Origin: Unio delphinus
Lineage: Eukaryota > Mollusca > Bivalvia > Unionida > Unionidae
Assembly: GCA_029339505.1 (NCBI GenBank)
Contig: JAQISU010000097.1
Coordinates: 3,261,001-3,325,000, forward strand
Direction: 5' to 3'
DNA: 64,000 nt
The number at the start of each line of letters is the position of its first letter. Position 1 is the first letter of the stretch. This document shows, piece after piece, positions 1 through 11,819 of this stretch. The notes below the pieces were generated by a model. That model saw only the letters and a program-made list of their open reading frames with translations, was not told the DNA's origin and did no database searches. Position numbers and translations under genes: made by a program.

Positions 1-343
1 GAATATACGCATTTTGATGTCAGTGTTCCTGGTGATATAGGTATACTACCACCGTATGTATCATAATTGTATTTGAGAATAGTTACCGGTGAAACATTTT
101 CATTAATAATATCACTAAGCGATTTCTTAAGTTCATCAGTGGCAAATTGTGCTATTACAAATCTTGGTAATTTTTTGTCATCGCGTAGTGTCTTAGAGAC
201 AACTGTTTAAATGTCCTTATGTTTGGAAATAGAGGAATATGATATATTATATCATCACCAAATTTAAATACATACGCAGCGATCTGTTTCTTGATAAACT
301 CGAGGTCTGATGTAACCTGGTTTACATGCATTAACTCAATCAT
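1..343 (-). pseudogene. Decayed coding-like remnant, unknown
   Basis: Two minus-strand frames that look like one former reading frame broken by a frameshift: one open over about 155-343 and a second, shifted frame open from about 185 down to the window edge. The protein text looks coding (mixed hydrophobic and charged, with a run rich in I, V and Y near the edge), but I recognise no domain. It is cut by the window edge. It could be a viral or transposon remnant, or chance; treat as weak. Confidence 0.25.
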
Positions 344-1409
344 GCTTTGCTTTGAATCATCGTTCTAATGTTGTACGACACTCGAAAATAAATTTTGTAA
401 TGTATCACTTATTTTTTCATGTTCAGACTTAATGACTTCGCAAAATGATTTAAATGTTTATTATCCTGGTCTATATTTGAAAAATTTCTGACATCTAATA
501 ACCTAGGATGTATTGTACCATCGAACTCAGTAGTATAATGACACCAGTGTATCATTTTACTTGCAAGCAGTATTAATATTTCTTACTTGCAAGAGAAACA
601 ATAGTGATAAATTATGATTGGAGAAGAAAACGGTATCATCTAGGAAATGGTAAACGGTTTTCTATTCGGGATTGCACTGATGATAAAAATAGTAATTGCC
701 AGAGAAAAACATTAGAATTCAGTGGAAACAAATCAAAGATACTTGTCAACTTGAAAGAAACATTGGATGAATAACGTTTTGTAATAAAGTATGTAAAGAG
801 ACTGGAAGTTATTTTCTATAAATATATATGGTCTTGGACTAAGTAAGAGAAAACCAACAAGTTTAGTAAAAGTAAGAAAACAAACTATTTACATATCTAG
901 AATACAAAATCACTGAATTCCATTCCTGAATAAACCAATTACGAATAGTGTGGAATGTGCCGATGTGCTAACAGTCTCTTTGTATCACAACGACATAATC
1001 CAGAATATCTTTATATGAATTCACTATAATCCCAAACAGTAATTTGATCCAAAAGTACAAATAAGCTTTTACTAATTCACATGAATGCTTTAAATTAATA
1101 AATCCACTCAAATTATTACTGAACTAAAAGACTTATTTGACGAAAAAGATGTTAAATATTAATAAAAAAATTCTCATACAATAATCTTATATAGACACTG
1201 CTTCATGAGTTATGATAATGTAAATTTCCATAACAATCATAAACAAGGTCATGTCTGTTTAAATAAATCTTCGCAAATTATCTGGCAACGATTATATTTT
1301 TCGAAATGCAGGTATAAATGTTCTTTTTCTAAACAAATGGCATCGTCCAGAAGTCCTAAACGGCTAAACTTATATATGGAGAAAGGACAAAAGGGCAATC
1401 ACAAAAGAT

Positions 1410-1461
<52 letters not shown>

Positions 1462-2295
1462 CCCATTTGTCACGGAATCGTATTTATCGGTTTCTTTTTA
1501 AATACATGCACTCAGGTTCTTTTGTGTATAACGCTAACTAAGTGTGATATTCTAACCTGGAATACTGAAGGCTTGATTGGCCAGTGTGACTTGTAGGCGA
1601 GTGTGCTGTCGAGGGAGTGTAAAACTTTATGCATGTAATCTTTTAGCCGTGGGATAATATATGGGTTCAAAAATCCAAGTTTATTTTGGGACTGTAGAGA
1701 TGATTTGTATATCTGCTTCTTTTTCAAACATAATTTAATATTTGAATGAATCATCTTACTGTTTGAGTAAAATGCTGCATTATTTACCGAGTAAAACGAA
1801 TGATTCTTTTTTAGCTGAAATCACGCTGTTTCTTTCACCCCTTGTCCTTGTACCGTGTATGATCATTTATTTGTATTTTCATTAATTACGTCAGTGCGTT
1901 TAATGTTAATTGATCCAGTATTTTGATCGTATACACGCCCATATTAATCATTGTTATTGTTTCATTTCAACCAGTCGTCTTTAAATATTGTATTTGTATC
2001 ACCATCAGTTGTGCGGTGTTGTAAATCCGAAATCCCACCCCGTTATCTTGTTAAAACATTATTAAATAAAATAAATATTTATATCATTCACTCAAATCTA
2101 GTTATGATATTATAATAACAGAATTGCATCGGTAAGATGTACTGGATCACACAAAAATATACATAAAACAAGACAGTACTTCTATACAATTAAACTTACA
2201 CGTGGTATCCGATCATTATTTCGCTGTGTGTGCTAATTGTCAGTGTTGCATTCCTTCAATTATAATACGTTCTTTCGATGGGTTTGATCTCGATA
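344..2295. other. Intergenic, no gene recognised
   Basis: About 1.9 kb of AT-rich host sequence. The only clear structure is the AT microsatellite at 1412-1456. Short open frames here have no recognisable domain, no paired splice sites and no coding-like composition. Confidence 0.6.
1412..1456. repeat. (AT)n microsatellite
   Basis: An uninterrupted run of alternating A and T of about 45 bases, visible directly. Confidence 0.97.
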
Positions 2296-2475
2296 TTATA
2301 GTTAAAACGCCACGAATACACGTTATAGTACGATAAAATATTATAGTTAAAACGCCACGAATACACGTTATAGTACGATAAAATACTATAGTTAAAACGC
2401 CACGAATACACGTTATAGTACGATAAAATATTATAGTTAAAACGCCACGAATACACGTTATAGTACGATAAAAGT
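2296..2475. repeat. 45-bp tandem repeat, four copies
   Basis: Four near-identical 45-bp units starting at 2296, 2341, 2386 and 2431, each containing AAAACGCCACGAATACACG. The unit length is a multiple of three, which makes a repetitive minus-strand open frame; that frame is a by-product of the repeat, not a gene. There are no variable spacers, so this is not a CRISPR array. Confidence 0.95.
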
Positions 2476-2573
2476 AGTTGGGTACTTATTTGTCAACTCT
2501 CCACCAATATTGCCTCTCTTCAAGGTGCTGTCAACGCTGAAAAACATCCAAGGATACAACCTTTGTTTCCGCA

Positions 2574-2598
2574 TACACACACACACACACACACACAC
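2574..2598. repeat. (CA)n microsatellite
   Basis: A short uninterrupted CA dinucleotide run, visible directly. Confidence 0.95.
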
Positions 2599-2739
2599 TT
2601 ACACTAGTGTTAGGTAGTCTGCATGGAGTGTAACGTAAATAAGTAGTGATTTATTTATCTACATGCGAAAAGGTCCGCGTCACACATTTGTAGTTAAACA
2701 CGCACACTAGGCAGCTCATTTGTCTATTGTTATGTATGA

Positions 2740-4445
2740 TTTAACAGTGAGTTCGCTATTCATTGCTACATTTTTCAAAGTTAAAAATCCTATTGGGGTG
2801 TTAGAAATAGCTATGGTTTGAATTTGTAAATTATGAAGCTATTACTGTTAAACTGTAATTGTGCCAGTTAGATACTTTCGGAGCTATGTGCGATTTATAA
2901 TGGATTTAAGATAGTATATTTTTTTTTATAATGCATTAACACCTATAATGGTTATACATTAATCCCGTGTATGACTTGGTAATCTAATCACTATCGTTAC
3001 ATAATTCATAATTCTGAAAATTAATTATTTGCAAATGAAAGATGATTAGGCCATAGTCACTGTTGTCTTTGAATCCTTGTACAAATAGACGATTGTGGTG
3101 TTAAACTTTGCTTTTTGTTAAATGTTAACGGCTGACTTACAGCTAAAATGGATTCTTCATTAAATGTATAACAAAATAGATTGGTTCATTACTGTCAGAG
3201 ATAACTTTATATTTTATGCCTTCATAATCTCCTTATTAAAAATTGTCTGATTTAGAACCACTAGCATTTATTTCTATCTTCTACTACCTTCTACTGACTT
3301 ATGGTTTTGGATTCTCTTGGAGTTATGGAAACACTGCAGATGTTAAGGAAAACATACTACCCGTTTCCAAGCCAAATCAACTCTTAGGAATTCAGTTTCT
3401 CAAATATTACAGTCTATCTAGTTTACGATTCGACCATGGCTGCTGATGACTTTCTTTTATATCACATATTTATTACTGTTTTTATCAAAAGAATGGAAAT
3501 TTTCCAACTTCAAATGTTAGAAATCACTTACAAGTAATGGAAAGAACAATGGAAATGAAACAATCGTAAAAATGAAAACTCATGAACTTTCTTACTGTCA
3601 TACAGAAATTGTAGAAGGGGTAGTTATTCAATCAAAAATGGCTTAAGATATACTGGTAAATCGTGTGAAGAGATTAAATGGAGCTAACAGTGACGCAAGG
3701 GTTGCTGCATTCCAAAAGGGTGATGTTGATAAGACATATGGCACGTTTAATCAAACCGTGAAACGTCGTGTTCTAGATAAACACAAAGTGAGATAAATAC
3801 GCTTCGCAGATGTGCAGAATAATGTATTACCTATTCTAGATGTTGAAGTGAATTGGCAACAGAAGGAACCAGATCATTAGTGAGCAACAATATGAAGCAG
3901 ATCATTGGTCAGCAACAGTATGAAGCAGATCATTGGTCAGCAAAGCATCAAGTAGATCATTGGACAATACAGCATCAAACAGATCATTGGTCAGTAACAG
4001 CATCAAGTAGATCATTGGTCAGCAAAAGCATCAAGTAGATCATTGGACAATACAGCATCAAACAGATCATTGGTCAGTAACAGCATCAAGCAGATCATTG
4101 GTCAACAAAAGCATCAAGTAGATCATTGGTCACTACAGCATCAAACAGATCATTGGTTAGCAACAGCATCAAACAAATCATAAGTCAGTAACATGATCAA
4201 GCAGATCATTGGTTAGCAACGCATCAAGTAGATCATTGGTCACTACAGCATCAAGCAGATCATTGGTTAGCAACATCATCAAGTAGATCATTGGTCACTA
4301 CAACATCAAACAGATCATTGTTCAGTAACAGCATCAAGCAGATCATTGGTTAGCAACAGCATCAAGTAGATCATTGGTCAGCAAAAGCATCAAGTAGATC
4401 ATTGGTCAGCAACAGCATCAAAGCAGATCATTGGTCAGCAAAAGT
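2740..4445. repeat. Interspersed repeat R1, copy A (uninterrupted)
   Basis: This 1.7-kb stretch is homologous to 27784-29060, for example GGTTTGAATTTGTAAATT at 2815 and again near 27805. Both copies end in a minisatellite of about 29 bp. The first about 45 bp of copy A also match the left flank of element 1 at about 12430-12470, so copy B is the same repeat split by the Maverick insertion. No coding function is visible; short open frames in it are not conserved between the copies. It is probably a non-autonomous mobile element of unknown class. Confidence 0.7.
3861..4445. repeat. About 29-bp minisatellite in repeat R1
   Basis: About 20 imperfect copies of a unit built on AGATCATTGGTCAGCAACAG followed by CATCAAGC. 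Neighbouring copies differ by point changes such as ACAATACAG or ACTACAG for GCAACAG. The same unit occurs at about 28772-29058 in copy B, with fewer copies. Confidence 0.92.
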
Positions 4446-5714
4446 ACCAATTAAAGCATTGCTTTAGAGTACTTGTTGAATGTGCATATCGTGAAGGTTC
4501 GGCCCATGCGCGATACGGGATTTCTGCAGAATATTTGGCGAGGACTTACACAACGATTACACCTTAAGTGCTTCAGCACTGTTTTGCGTGGAAGGTGACT
4601 AAGCCACAAGAGACATGACCTCCTATAACTATAGTACAACATCTGACAGCAGGATGTGTCACACACTTGATCCTTTGGGACTATACCGTGTGTGCCAGAT
4701 TGAGTACATCTTGGGTTGTAGGCCTACAAACTGAGCCACATTAGTTTCGTCCTTAAAACGTGAGAGAATATTCTTCTAATATTGATGAAATCAATTAAGG
4801 AAGACACGTGTCTCGTTGAGGTTAGTGTCCTCAACCATATTACTGTAAATTATTTGCGTTATGGTGTGGATATCGGTGTAATGTAGCTGCAATGTAGCAC
4901 TTTAAATAACCTAATTTCGTTACATATCAAGTCTTTTTTATATAACGGTTCGGCCAGTGTTAGAGAGATGTTTACTGACCCAGGTACTAGTAGAAAATCA
5001 CTTTAAGCATCATACAACCCTCATGACGTATTGCACGATACTTTAAACGACCAGAGAAAGATAAAATGTTATAATGTCTATACAGCAATTGATAATTTTG
5101 TTTTGGAGCAAAATGAAGGGTTATCGCTTAGTATCATGTCACATCCAGTACAAGTTGAAATTCTACACAAATCACTTCAATTTCGGGAATAAATAATTCA
5201 TGTGTTCACGATACATCAACAATTAACAAGTTCATCAATTCTAAACAATTACAGTAGCATTGACACATATGTGTATTACTCTAGAATAATTATCTTGTTT
5301 TCACTTTGTATGGTCCAGATTTTACATTGGTCCTCTCGTTTTTGAATAAACATGTATTGATTTTTACAAGAAATGTTGCTTGACAGGCTAATCACTACCA
5401 TTAAATATTCAATGTGGGATTGTCTTAGATTTTCTTCAAAGCAGGGATATGTTTTTCTCCAGCATATGCAATTTTTTCACATCATAATAGAGTATATTTG
5501 AGAACAAATGAGTGGGCTTGGAGCAAACCATTTCAATGTAATTGAAATGGGGGGCCGCCTGGAGCACTGTAATTTAAAGATTTCACAATGGCGCTAGAAT
5601 TGGAGGCTTTTTCAGGCAACCGGCTGAAGACAGAGTCATAAGGTTTTGCAGTCCATAAGTTAGTATGTAGGGACACCTGTCCTCAATAAACGACCCATCT
5701 AGCTGAGATAACGC

Positions 5715-5716
<2 letters not shown>
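4446..5716. other. Intergenic, no gene recognised
   Basis: About 1.3 kb with no convincing open frame, RNA gene or repeat family on either strand. Confidence 0.55.

Positions 5717-5781
<65 letters not shown>
5717..5781. repeat. (GA)n microsatellite
   Basis: About 65 bases of uninterrupted GA, just downstream of the stop codon of the minus-strand C1q gene. Confidence 0.97.
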
Positions 5782-5783
<2 letters not shown>

Positions 5784-5826
5784 AATGATATACAGAATTG
5801 TATATAAATTTTAATTAGTGAGATTT

Positions 5827-7279
5827 TCAGTCACTCAAACGCACGCCTGAAAACGTCACGTGCCGAAAGTCTCTTGTGCCTGCTAGTGAGGAATCGCTTT
5901 GGAAGTGTGTCGATGTCCATACTGATTGTCCCGTTCTCAGTCGCAGAATAGCCACATTTCCCCCTTGATCGTCCGGGGATCCATCACGTGCACCAATGGC
6001 TACAGCACCACTGACATGAATATTATCGAGCATGAGCTGCACCCACACACCCGGACTGTTTATACTATTGGCAAAAAAAGAAATAAGGTACAGACCATCT
6101 TGCGGACAAGTGAATATTCCTGTGTGAGCGTTGTATGCATTGCCTTCGTTTGTCAATACACCGTTATATCGTATTACTTGGTTGATTCCAAGGTTATAGA
6201 CGAAGTTAGTAAGATATGTTGAAAATGCAATTGGTTCTGAAAGACAAGGTTTAAAACATTTTGAATTAGTTTCTTATTTAAGCGGTGGATGTTTCTATTT
6301 CATAAGGTATTTATGAGTAATACTGAATTTGATACACACAATTAAGATAAATAATACTATCATAAAGATTAAAGAATTGTAATTCGTTCTCAAAGAAGAT
6401 TCGAACCCACGTCCATGGGGTAAACGGCAACCATCGCCTTGACTGCACGCACCTGCCAATATTCCATCATGACTAAGCATTCAGCAACTATAATGATGTT
6501 ACTGAGTCGTTGTTGAATACACTCGTAATTAGCAGACACATTCGCATTGCGATCTATTAATTAGTTCTTATCTATGTACTCATCCATTCACTATTTCATG
6601 GAAATAAATCAAGTTATATAGGATTACAAGTAGAGAATTACAGATATACAGTAAACATAATGGAACCTTGTCAACCATGAATCTGCAGGAAATGGTTGGT
6701 AATGATTAAGCAGAATTAATATTTACTAGAAATAATCATATCTTACAGGTTAGAGAAATTAAAGATTTACTTAACAGAGATTCGAACAAAGTACAGTTTT
6801 GAACAGTATTTCAATATTAGATGTAACAGTTTCTGATTGGAATACAACGAGTCGAAATGTATCACGTCTGACACATTTGACTACTCACGGCTTGCGGCTT
6901 GTCTTATGCGGATATTTGGTTTCGATGTTTTGTTGCCCTTATTTACATCTTTTGAATCAAACTCCATATCATTGTCTTGTTTAGGAATTCGAAAATCATC
7001 ACTGTTATATTTTTCTGATCTAACTAAAGTTAGAAGGACTTTAAGTCGTTTAGTTTCCTCCTTCTGTTTGTACAAGTCATTTTTCAAAATACGAATTTCT
7101 TGTCGCATCGAGTCTTCTCGATTCTCCATTTCTTTCATTTTTGTCTCCATTTTCTCCATCCTGTCAATTAACTTGTAGAGAACATCATTGTAGGAATCGT
7201 AGCTAGAATTTCCTGCTATCGCTGTAATTACAAAAGCACAGAGAGCGAAAATAAGTCGAATGAAGTTAACCGCAATCAT
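5827..7279 (-). CDS. Secreted C1q-domain protein, two exons
   Basis: Model: exon 1 is 6889-7279 and exon 2 is 5827-6236, giving about 266 residues. Exon 1 starts with a signal peptide (M1 to about A22, core IRLIFALCAFVITAIAG), then a charged heptad-like coiled coil at about residues 30-85. The donor GTGAGT follows 6889 and the acceptor TCTTTCAG precedes 6236; phases agree. Exon 2 encodes a complete globular C1q domain with the family pattern: YNAHTGIFTCPQDGLYLISF, then the central strands and a C-terminal TFSGVRL. Secreted, coiled-coil C1q proteins are lectin-like pattern-recognition proteins, greatly expanded in bivalves and gastropods; that role is from family knowledge. The intron (6237-6888) carries a tRNA-like remnant. 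A partial inverted copy lies at 8175-8970. The start is the only Met before the signal peptide. Confidence 0.88.
6397..6457 (-). repeat. tRNA-Ser-like SINE or pseudogene remnant
   Basis: Read on the minus strand, this intronic piece has a serine-tRNA-like stretch AAGGCGATGG and a perfect B-box-like GGTTCGAATC, but lacks a foldable full cloverleaf. A diverged copy is at 8757-8816 inside the inverted duplication. It is best read as the head of a decayed tRNA-derived SINE, not a working tRNA gene. Confidence 0.4.
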
Positions 7280-8174
7280 TGTAACTTATGACAAAGGTAT
7301 TACTTTTAGTAAAAGCTATCTACCTATCTACTCTAGTCGTGACTATGCTTTGACCTCTTAAACACAATTGTCTTTCTTATCAACGATAATCAAGCTATTT
7401 TTGATTATTATGTGACCTTTGAAATCGGTGTCAAAGCTAGACGGTGTATATCATTCCAATTCCTAAAGATACCAGCTCAATTAGTGCAGTTGGTTGGTTG
7501 CTTTTAGAAAGTAACATGACCAAAATGTGCGATACAGTGATAAACTTTGCTCTAATACATGACATCTCGTGGACTTAAAGGAAACTGTATTCAAATATGT
7601 TTAATATATGCTATTCACTTTTTAATGATAACACATACATAAAAGAGAACGATAAAATTCATGTAGCTTTTCAATATCAGATTTAAATATTTCCGGATAT
7701 ATTTTACCAGGTAAATAATAACTAAATCATTGGTAAAGTCGGAAAGACACTAGTGTTTGTATGAAGTTAAACTCTCCCGAATAAAATTAAACCCTTCTCC
7801 TTAAATATATTAGTCAAAGAAGAAAGCGTAAAGATTCTCAAGATGATATATTTAAACTAAAGATTATAATGTCTGTCACGCCTAACTCAATTATGAATGG
7901 AGGTTGGTACCTAATGGATCCAACATCGCCCCTGCTAACCGTCTGTCAAAGATGTTTACGATAAAATTATGGATGATGCCTTGTTTGATCAAGAAATCGC
8001 CACTTACCTGTAAATACGGTTACGTAACCGACTTTGGCAAAATAAACCGCGCGTCTTGAGTTTTATGACTGTTTCAATTAAGCTTGCTGTACACCTAAGA
8101 CATTTTGCCGGCGAGAAATTATAGCCCCAGGGTTTACAACACCCATGCTAACATCTGGCCTCCCCTATACTGTG
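7280..8174. other. Spacer between the C1q gene and its inverted copy
   Basis: About 0.9 kb upstream of the C1q start. No other gene or repeat was recognised. It should contain the C1q promoter, but no TATA box can be assigned with confidence. Confidence 0.5.
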
Positions 8175-8970
8175 ACGGTCCTTCTAACTTTAGTTGGAGC
8201 AGAAAACAATAACAGTGTTGACTTTCGCATTCCAAAACAAGACAATGATAAGAGATTGATTCAAAAGATAAGAACAATGGCAACAAAACGTCGAAACCAG
8301 AATTCCGCATAAGACAAGCCGCAAACCGTGAGTAGTCAAATTTGTCAGAACGGTACATTTCGACTTGTTGTATTCCAATCAGAAAATGTTACATCTGATA
8401 TTGAAAGACTGTGCAAAACTGTAATTAGATATAATTCGAATCCCCATTGAGTAAGACCTTTATTCCTCTAACCTGTATGATACTATTATTTCTAGTAAAT
8501 GTTAAGTCTTCCCATCATTATCAACCATTTCCTGTAGAATCCTGGGTAACAAAATTCCATTATATTTGCTGTCTACGTTGAATCCTCTATAATGAATCCT
8601 ATATACCTTGTTTTCTTTCAATGAAATCCGTACTGGTTGTGTACGTAGATAAGAAATAATTACTAGGCGCCATGCGAATGTGTCTTCTACGCACGAGTGT
8701 ATTTAACAACGACTCAGTAACAGTTTTTGAATGATTAATTATGATGGAACATAGGCAGGTGCGTATAGGCAAGGCGATGGGTGCCGTTTACCCCATAGAC
8801 CTGGGTTCGAATCTATTTTGAGAACGAATTACAATTTTTTAATCTGAATGATAGTATTGTATATCTTAGCTTTGTGCATCAAATTCAGTATTACTCATCA
8901 ATAGCTTGTGAAATACGAAATAAATAAATAATTAGTTAAATAAGTAACTAATTCAAAATGTTTCAAACTT
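8175..8970 (+). pseudogene. Inverted partial copy of the C1q gene
   Basis: Plus-strand sequence matching the reverse complement of about 6250-7045. It covers the 3' part of exon 1 (for example CGCATAAGACAAGCCGCAA), the donor GTGAGTAG and nearly the whole intron including the tRNA-like piece. It stops just before the exon 2 acceptor, so no C1q domain is present. Many substitutions and small indels break the reading frame. Its right edge abuts the PolB relic at about 8958-8970. Confidence 0.8.
8757..8816 (+). repeat. Second tRNA-Ser-like remnant
   Basis: The inverted counterpart of 6397-6457, with AAGGCGATGG and GGTTCGAATC retained. It lies inside the duplicated C1q intron and was therefore copied with it. 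Confidence 0.4.
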
Positions 8971-10375
8971 TGTTCCGTCGGATAAATAGACATCTTCTCG
9001 GTTTATTAACGTTTAATTTTCTATTGTATCGGCGATTATAAAATCGCGTTCATCTATGATTAATCGTGTGTGAGGTCGTTTATGATCATATGATCCGCCT
9101 TGAGTGAATTTACCGATTATTCTTCTACAGAGATTTTATTGTTGTGAATTCCTCGTTTATATTTTTTCCGATTACATCAATGTTGTAATTGATATAAGGA
9201 ATTATTTCGGGCGTTGATAACCAAATGGAAGTTTGTTTTCGATATGATAACAATATTAATGCGTTGTAATCAAGCATTTATCGCACCAACACTATTGGTG
9301 CCCACATTTTCTCAGAGAAATGTTTACCAGACCAAATATAACAACATGGATGAAGATATTGATTTAATTTGAGCGACACAACACAAGCGCACCCCGTTAA
9401 ATCAAAGTCGGGTAATCGTCCATTAATCGACACTCGCATCATTTCATGTGTTGGATGACCAAACCGTGTCAAATTTTCCTAGCATCCACCCATCCCAAGA
9501 AAACATCCAGGATAATAAGAAATCATATCAATGGAATTAACATCTTTGTAATCATATTTCGTATTCCAGAAACCAACGTGTCCGTATTAAACGCAATTCG
9601 ATTGAACATCTTTGATGAATTGAGCATCTGTTGTTTTCCATGAATTCTTTTCTCGTGCAAAATGAGACGCGACCGAGGGAATGGTACAACAACTGTTAAG
9701 TAGTTCGTCATTATTCGGTGAATATCGATTAGCGAATCTTATCATCGCGTCTTGAAGAGATTCCGTCCAATATAATTCACCACTGGGTCGAACAAATTGA
9801 TCATATGGACAATCTTCGGAACTTTTAATAACCACACCAATACGAGATCCTTATTCGTATAAAATTTCTCCGGATATCGTTTTTACGATTATTGGAAATT
9901 GTATTTTACTTAATAACATCGCAACGTCGTCTATCGACGCTCCCGTGTCCTTGACGGATTCAGCCCATTTATTTATCTTGGAACGTCGTTGATCGATTAA
10001 ACCGTTTGCTTGTTTAGCGTTTCTGAAATGTTCGATTACTCGCTCAGAAACACAATTCAGGAATGAGCATTTCATCCGAGTGAGATTTTTAATATCTTGT
10101 TTATTTATCAAGTTAATTCAGTAAATAACCACAATTAACGGATATGTCGTAGTATATTTTATCAATCCTCGTTAACAATTCTTTTTTTATTTTATTTGTT
10201 CAAATCACATACTTGCGATGCGCTATCATTATACGGTCACGATTATCATAGACGCTGCATCGTCGTTGTTCCAACTTAGCAAAATTTGCCTGAATTAAAT
10301 ATGCTTTCGCGTCGTTGAAATCATTCGCGGTGAGTATTTCCCTGGCTCGTTTATCATTCATGGTTGCAGTATCAC
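8958..10375 (-). pseudogene. PolB remnant of relic 3
   Basis: Minus-strand frames broken by stops and shifts, in an order matching the element 1 polymerase. They are an N-terminal piece near 10210-10375, a stretch at 9851-10111 (with SERVIEHFRNA), 9587-9835 (with SHFAREKNSW), 9278-9472 (with RFGHPTHEM and PDFDLTG) and a piece near 8960-9120 retaining the polymerase motif B core IIGKFTQGG. Motif A lies in a damaged part, and motif C and the helicase region are absent because the relic ends at about 8958. It cannot be functional. Confidence 0.85.
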
Positions 10376-10592
10376 GTGTGGTTTTCCACGTCGACCACGA
10401 CGTTGTCCACGTTTATGATTTTATACCGTTTGATCAAGATGCAATATCAAGATTTTAGAAAACCTTAGTGTTTTCCTTGGATTTATATCGGTCTGCTTAG
10501 AAATTCTTTCCATACATTTTCTGGACAAATGATATGGTTAATTAATTGATTTAGGTAACATTAGTATAACAATCACACAAAATTATTTTACA

Positions 10593-10800
10593 ATGAAAAT
10601 GATAGGATCAACAGAATTTTGTTCTCGTGCATGTGTAGGAAAATACAGTGCCTGCCATGAACAACATATCTGACGAGGATGTCAAGGACATATTTACTGT
10701 ATCAAATGTGGAAATCGTGTACGAGGAAAAAACACAATTATGTAGTAGTTGTGAGGGTAAAGCTTATTGAGAATTATCGCGATACTACGCGCGCAAACAC
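10593..10800 (+). pseudogene. Zinc-binding protein remnant of relic 3
   Basis: Starts at an ATG divergent from the PolB remnant, as in element 1. It keeps the spaced cysteines of the element 1 zinc protein: CSRACVGKYSACHEQ, then CIKCG and LCSSCEGKAY followed by ELSRYYARK. Two or more stops and a frameshift break it. Confidence 0.7.
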
Positions 10801-10889
10801 AACTTTGCTCTATTTGTAACACGACTATATAAGTCGTTGTTTTCATTGTTAAGTCAAAACTAACAATTAGTCATAATTTTGTTTGTATA

Positions 10890-11325
10890 ATGGATCAGGA
10901 GTTCGTATCTCATCATGTTTTCATTAATTACGAATCATCTTGTGATGGTACAATCAGACATAGTCAAGGAAAAAATAAATTAGGAAGTATTAATAATAGA
11001 GAATATATAACGATTACAATCAACGGCAAATCCCGCTATGCGCAGAAGTTATTTATGAGTATTTTATTGGATTTATTGATAAAACTATCGTTGTAGATCA
11101 AACTAATTAAAAACCGTTGGACAACGGCGTAGATAAATTACTCAAAATAAAAATTGCCGCGATGGGCAAACAGAAAAATATTCGAGATAAAAAACAAAAC
11201 CAGTTATAGGGTTCATGGACGAAAAATTAATTTCAATGCGGGAAAATATTTTGATATTAAGATATCTACAATAAAAAGCGCTGCCGATAGAACATATTCT
11301 ACGGTAAAATCGTGTCGATATTAAA
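10890..11325 (+). pseudogene. HNH nuclease remnant of relic 3
   Basis: Opens with MDQEFVSHHVFINYESSCDG, clearly homologous to the N-terminus of the element 1 HNH gene (minus strand, 20455-20958). A frameshift near 11040 moves the homology to another frame, where the equivalent of the VIDH core reads VVDQ, so the catalytic-type His is lost. A trailing AGKYFDIKIS-like stretch matches the C-terminal NUMOD-like helix part. Confidence 0.7.
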
Positions 11326-11426
11326 TAAGCTTCGTTTTATATAGCAATTTGATCAATTTGAATTGACATTATTTGATTTATTTGTCTCATGATAATTCTA
11401 TTTAAACCAATAAGTAATATATGTAT

Positions 11427-11560
11427 ATGAACGATGAAAATATTGCCGAGTTGATAATTGAATTTGATAAAATCAAAGATTTGATTGGATCTAGTGAAAT
11501 ATTTACTAGCAAATACATCATTGATGAAAACGAGAAACATTAAGGTAACACGTGAATACG
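11427..11560 (+). pseudogene. Remnant of the small conserved gene (relic 3)
   Basis: Begins MNDENIAELIIEFDKIKDL, resembling the start of the 118-residue unknown at 20054-20410 (MNSENMNSIISEISKLKNW). It sits in the expected position after the HNH remnant, then hits a stop and decays. The assignment rests on the N-terminus and on gene order. Confidence 0.45.
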
Positions 11561-11819
11561 GTTATCCAACACATAAAATGGAATACAGGATAATAAAAAT
11601 TATCACTCAAGAACGACATAAAATCATTTGCTTAAATCGTAAAAATATGTCGACGTTTGTCTAGGTTGGACGAGTCATCAAGAAAATTACCGACGTGATA
11701 TCTAAAATCTTCCAAGAAAAACAAATACAAAGAAATATAATCAACGACTTTGAAAAAAATGTAAATTTAGTATACATAATCCACTCATTAAAGGGTTTTT
11801 TTTCTTTTCTTTGTGGCTA

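Noticed and set aside
3861..4445. Possible CRISPR array
   Set aside because: The units repeat end to end with drift and have no unique spacers of constant length. The same holds for 2296-2475, 11893-12102 and 54555-55575, and this is a eukaryotic genome.
6397..6457. Functional tRNA-Ser gene
   Set aside because: Only A-region-like text and a B box are present; the acceptor and anticodon stems do not pair.
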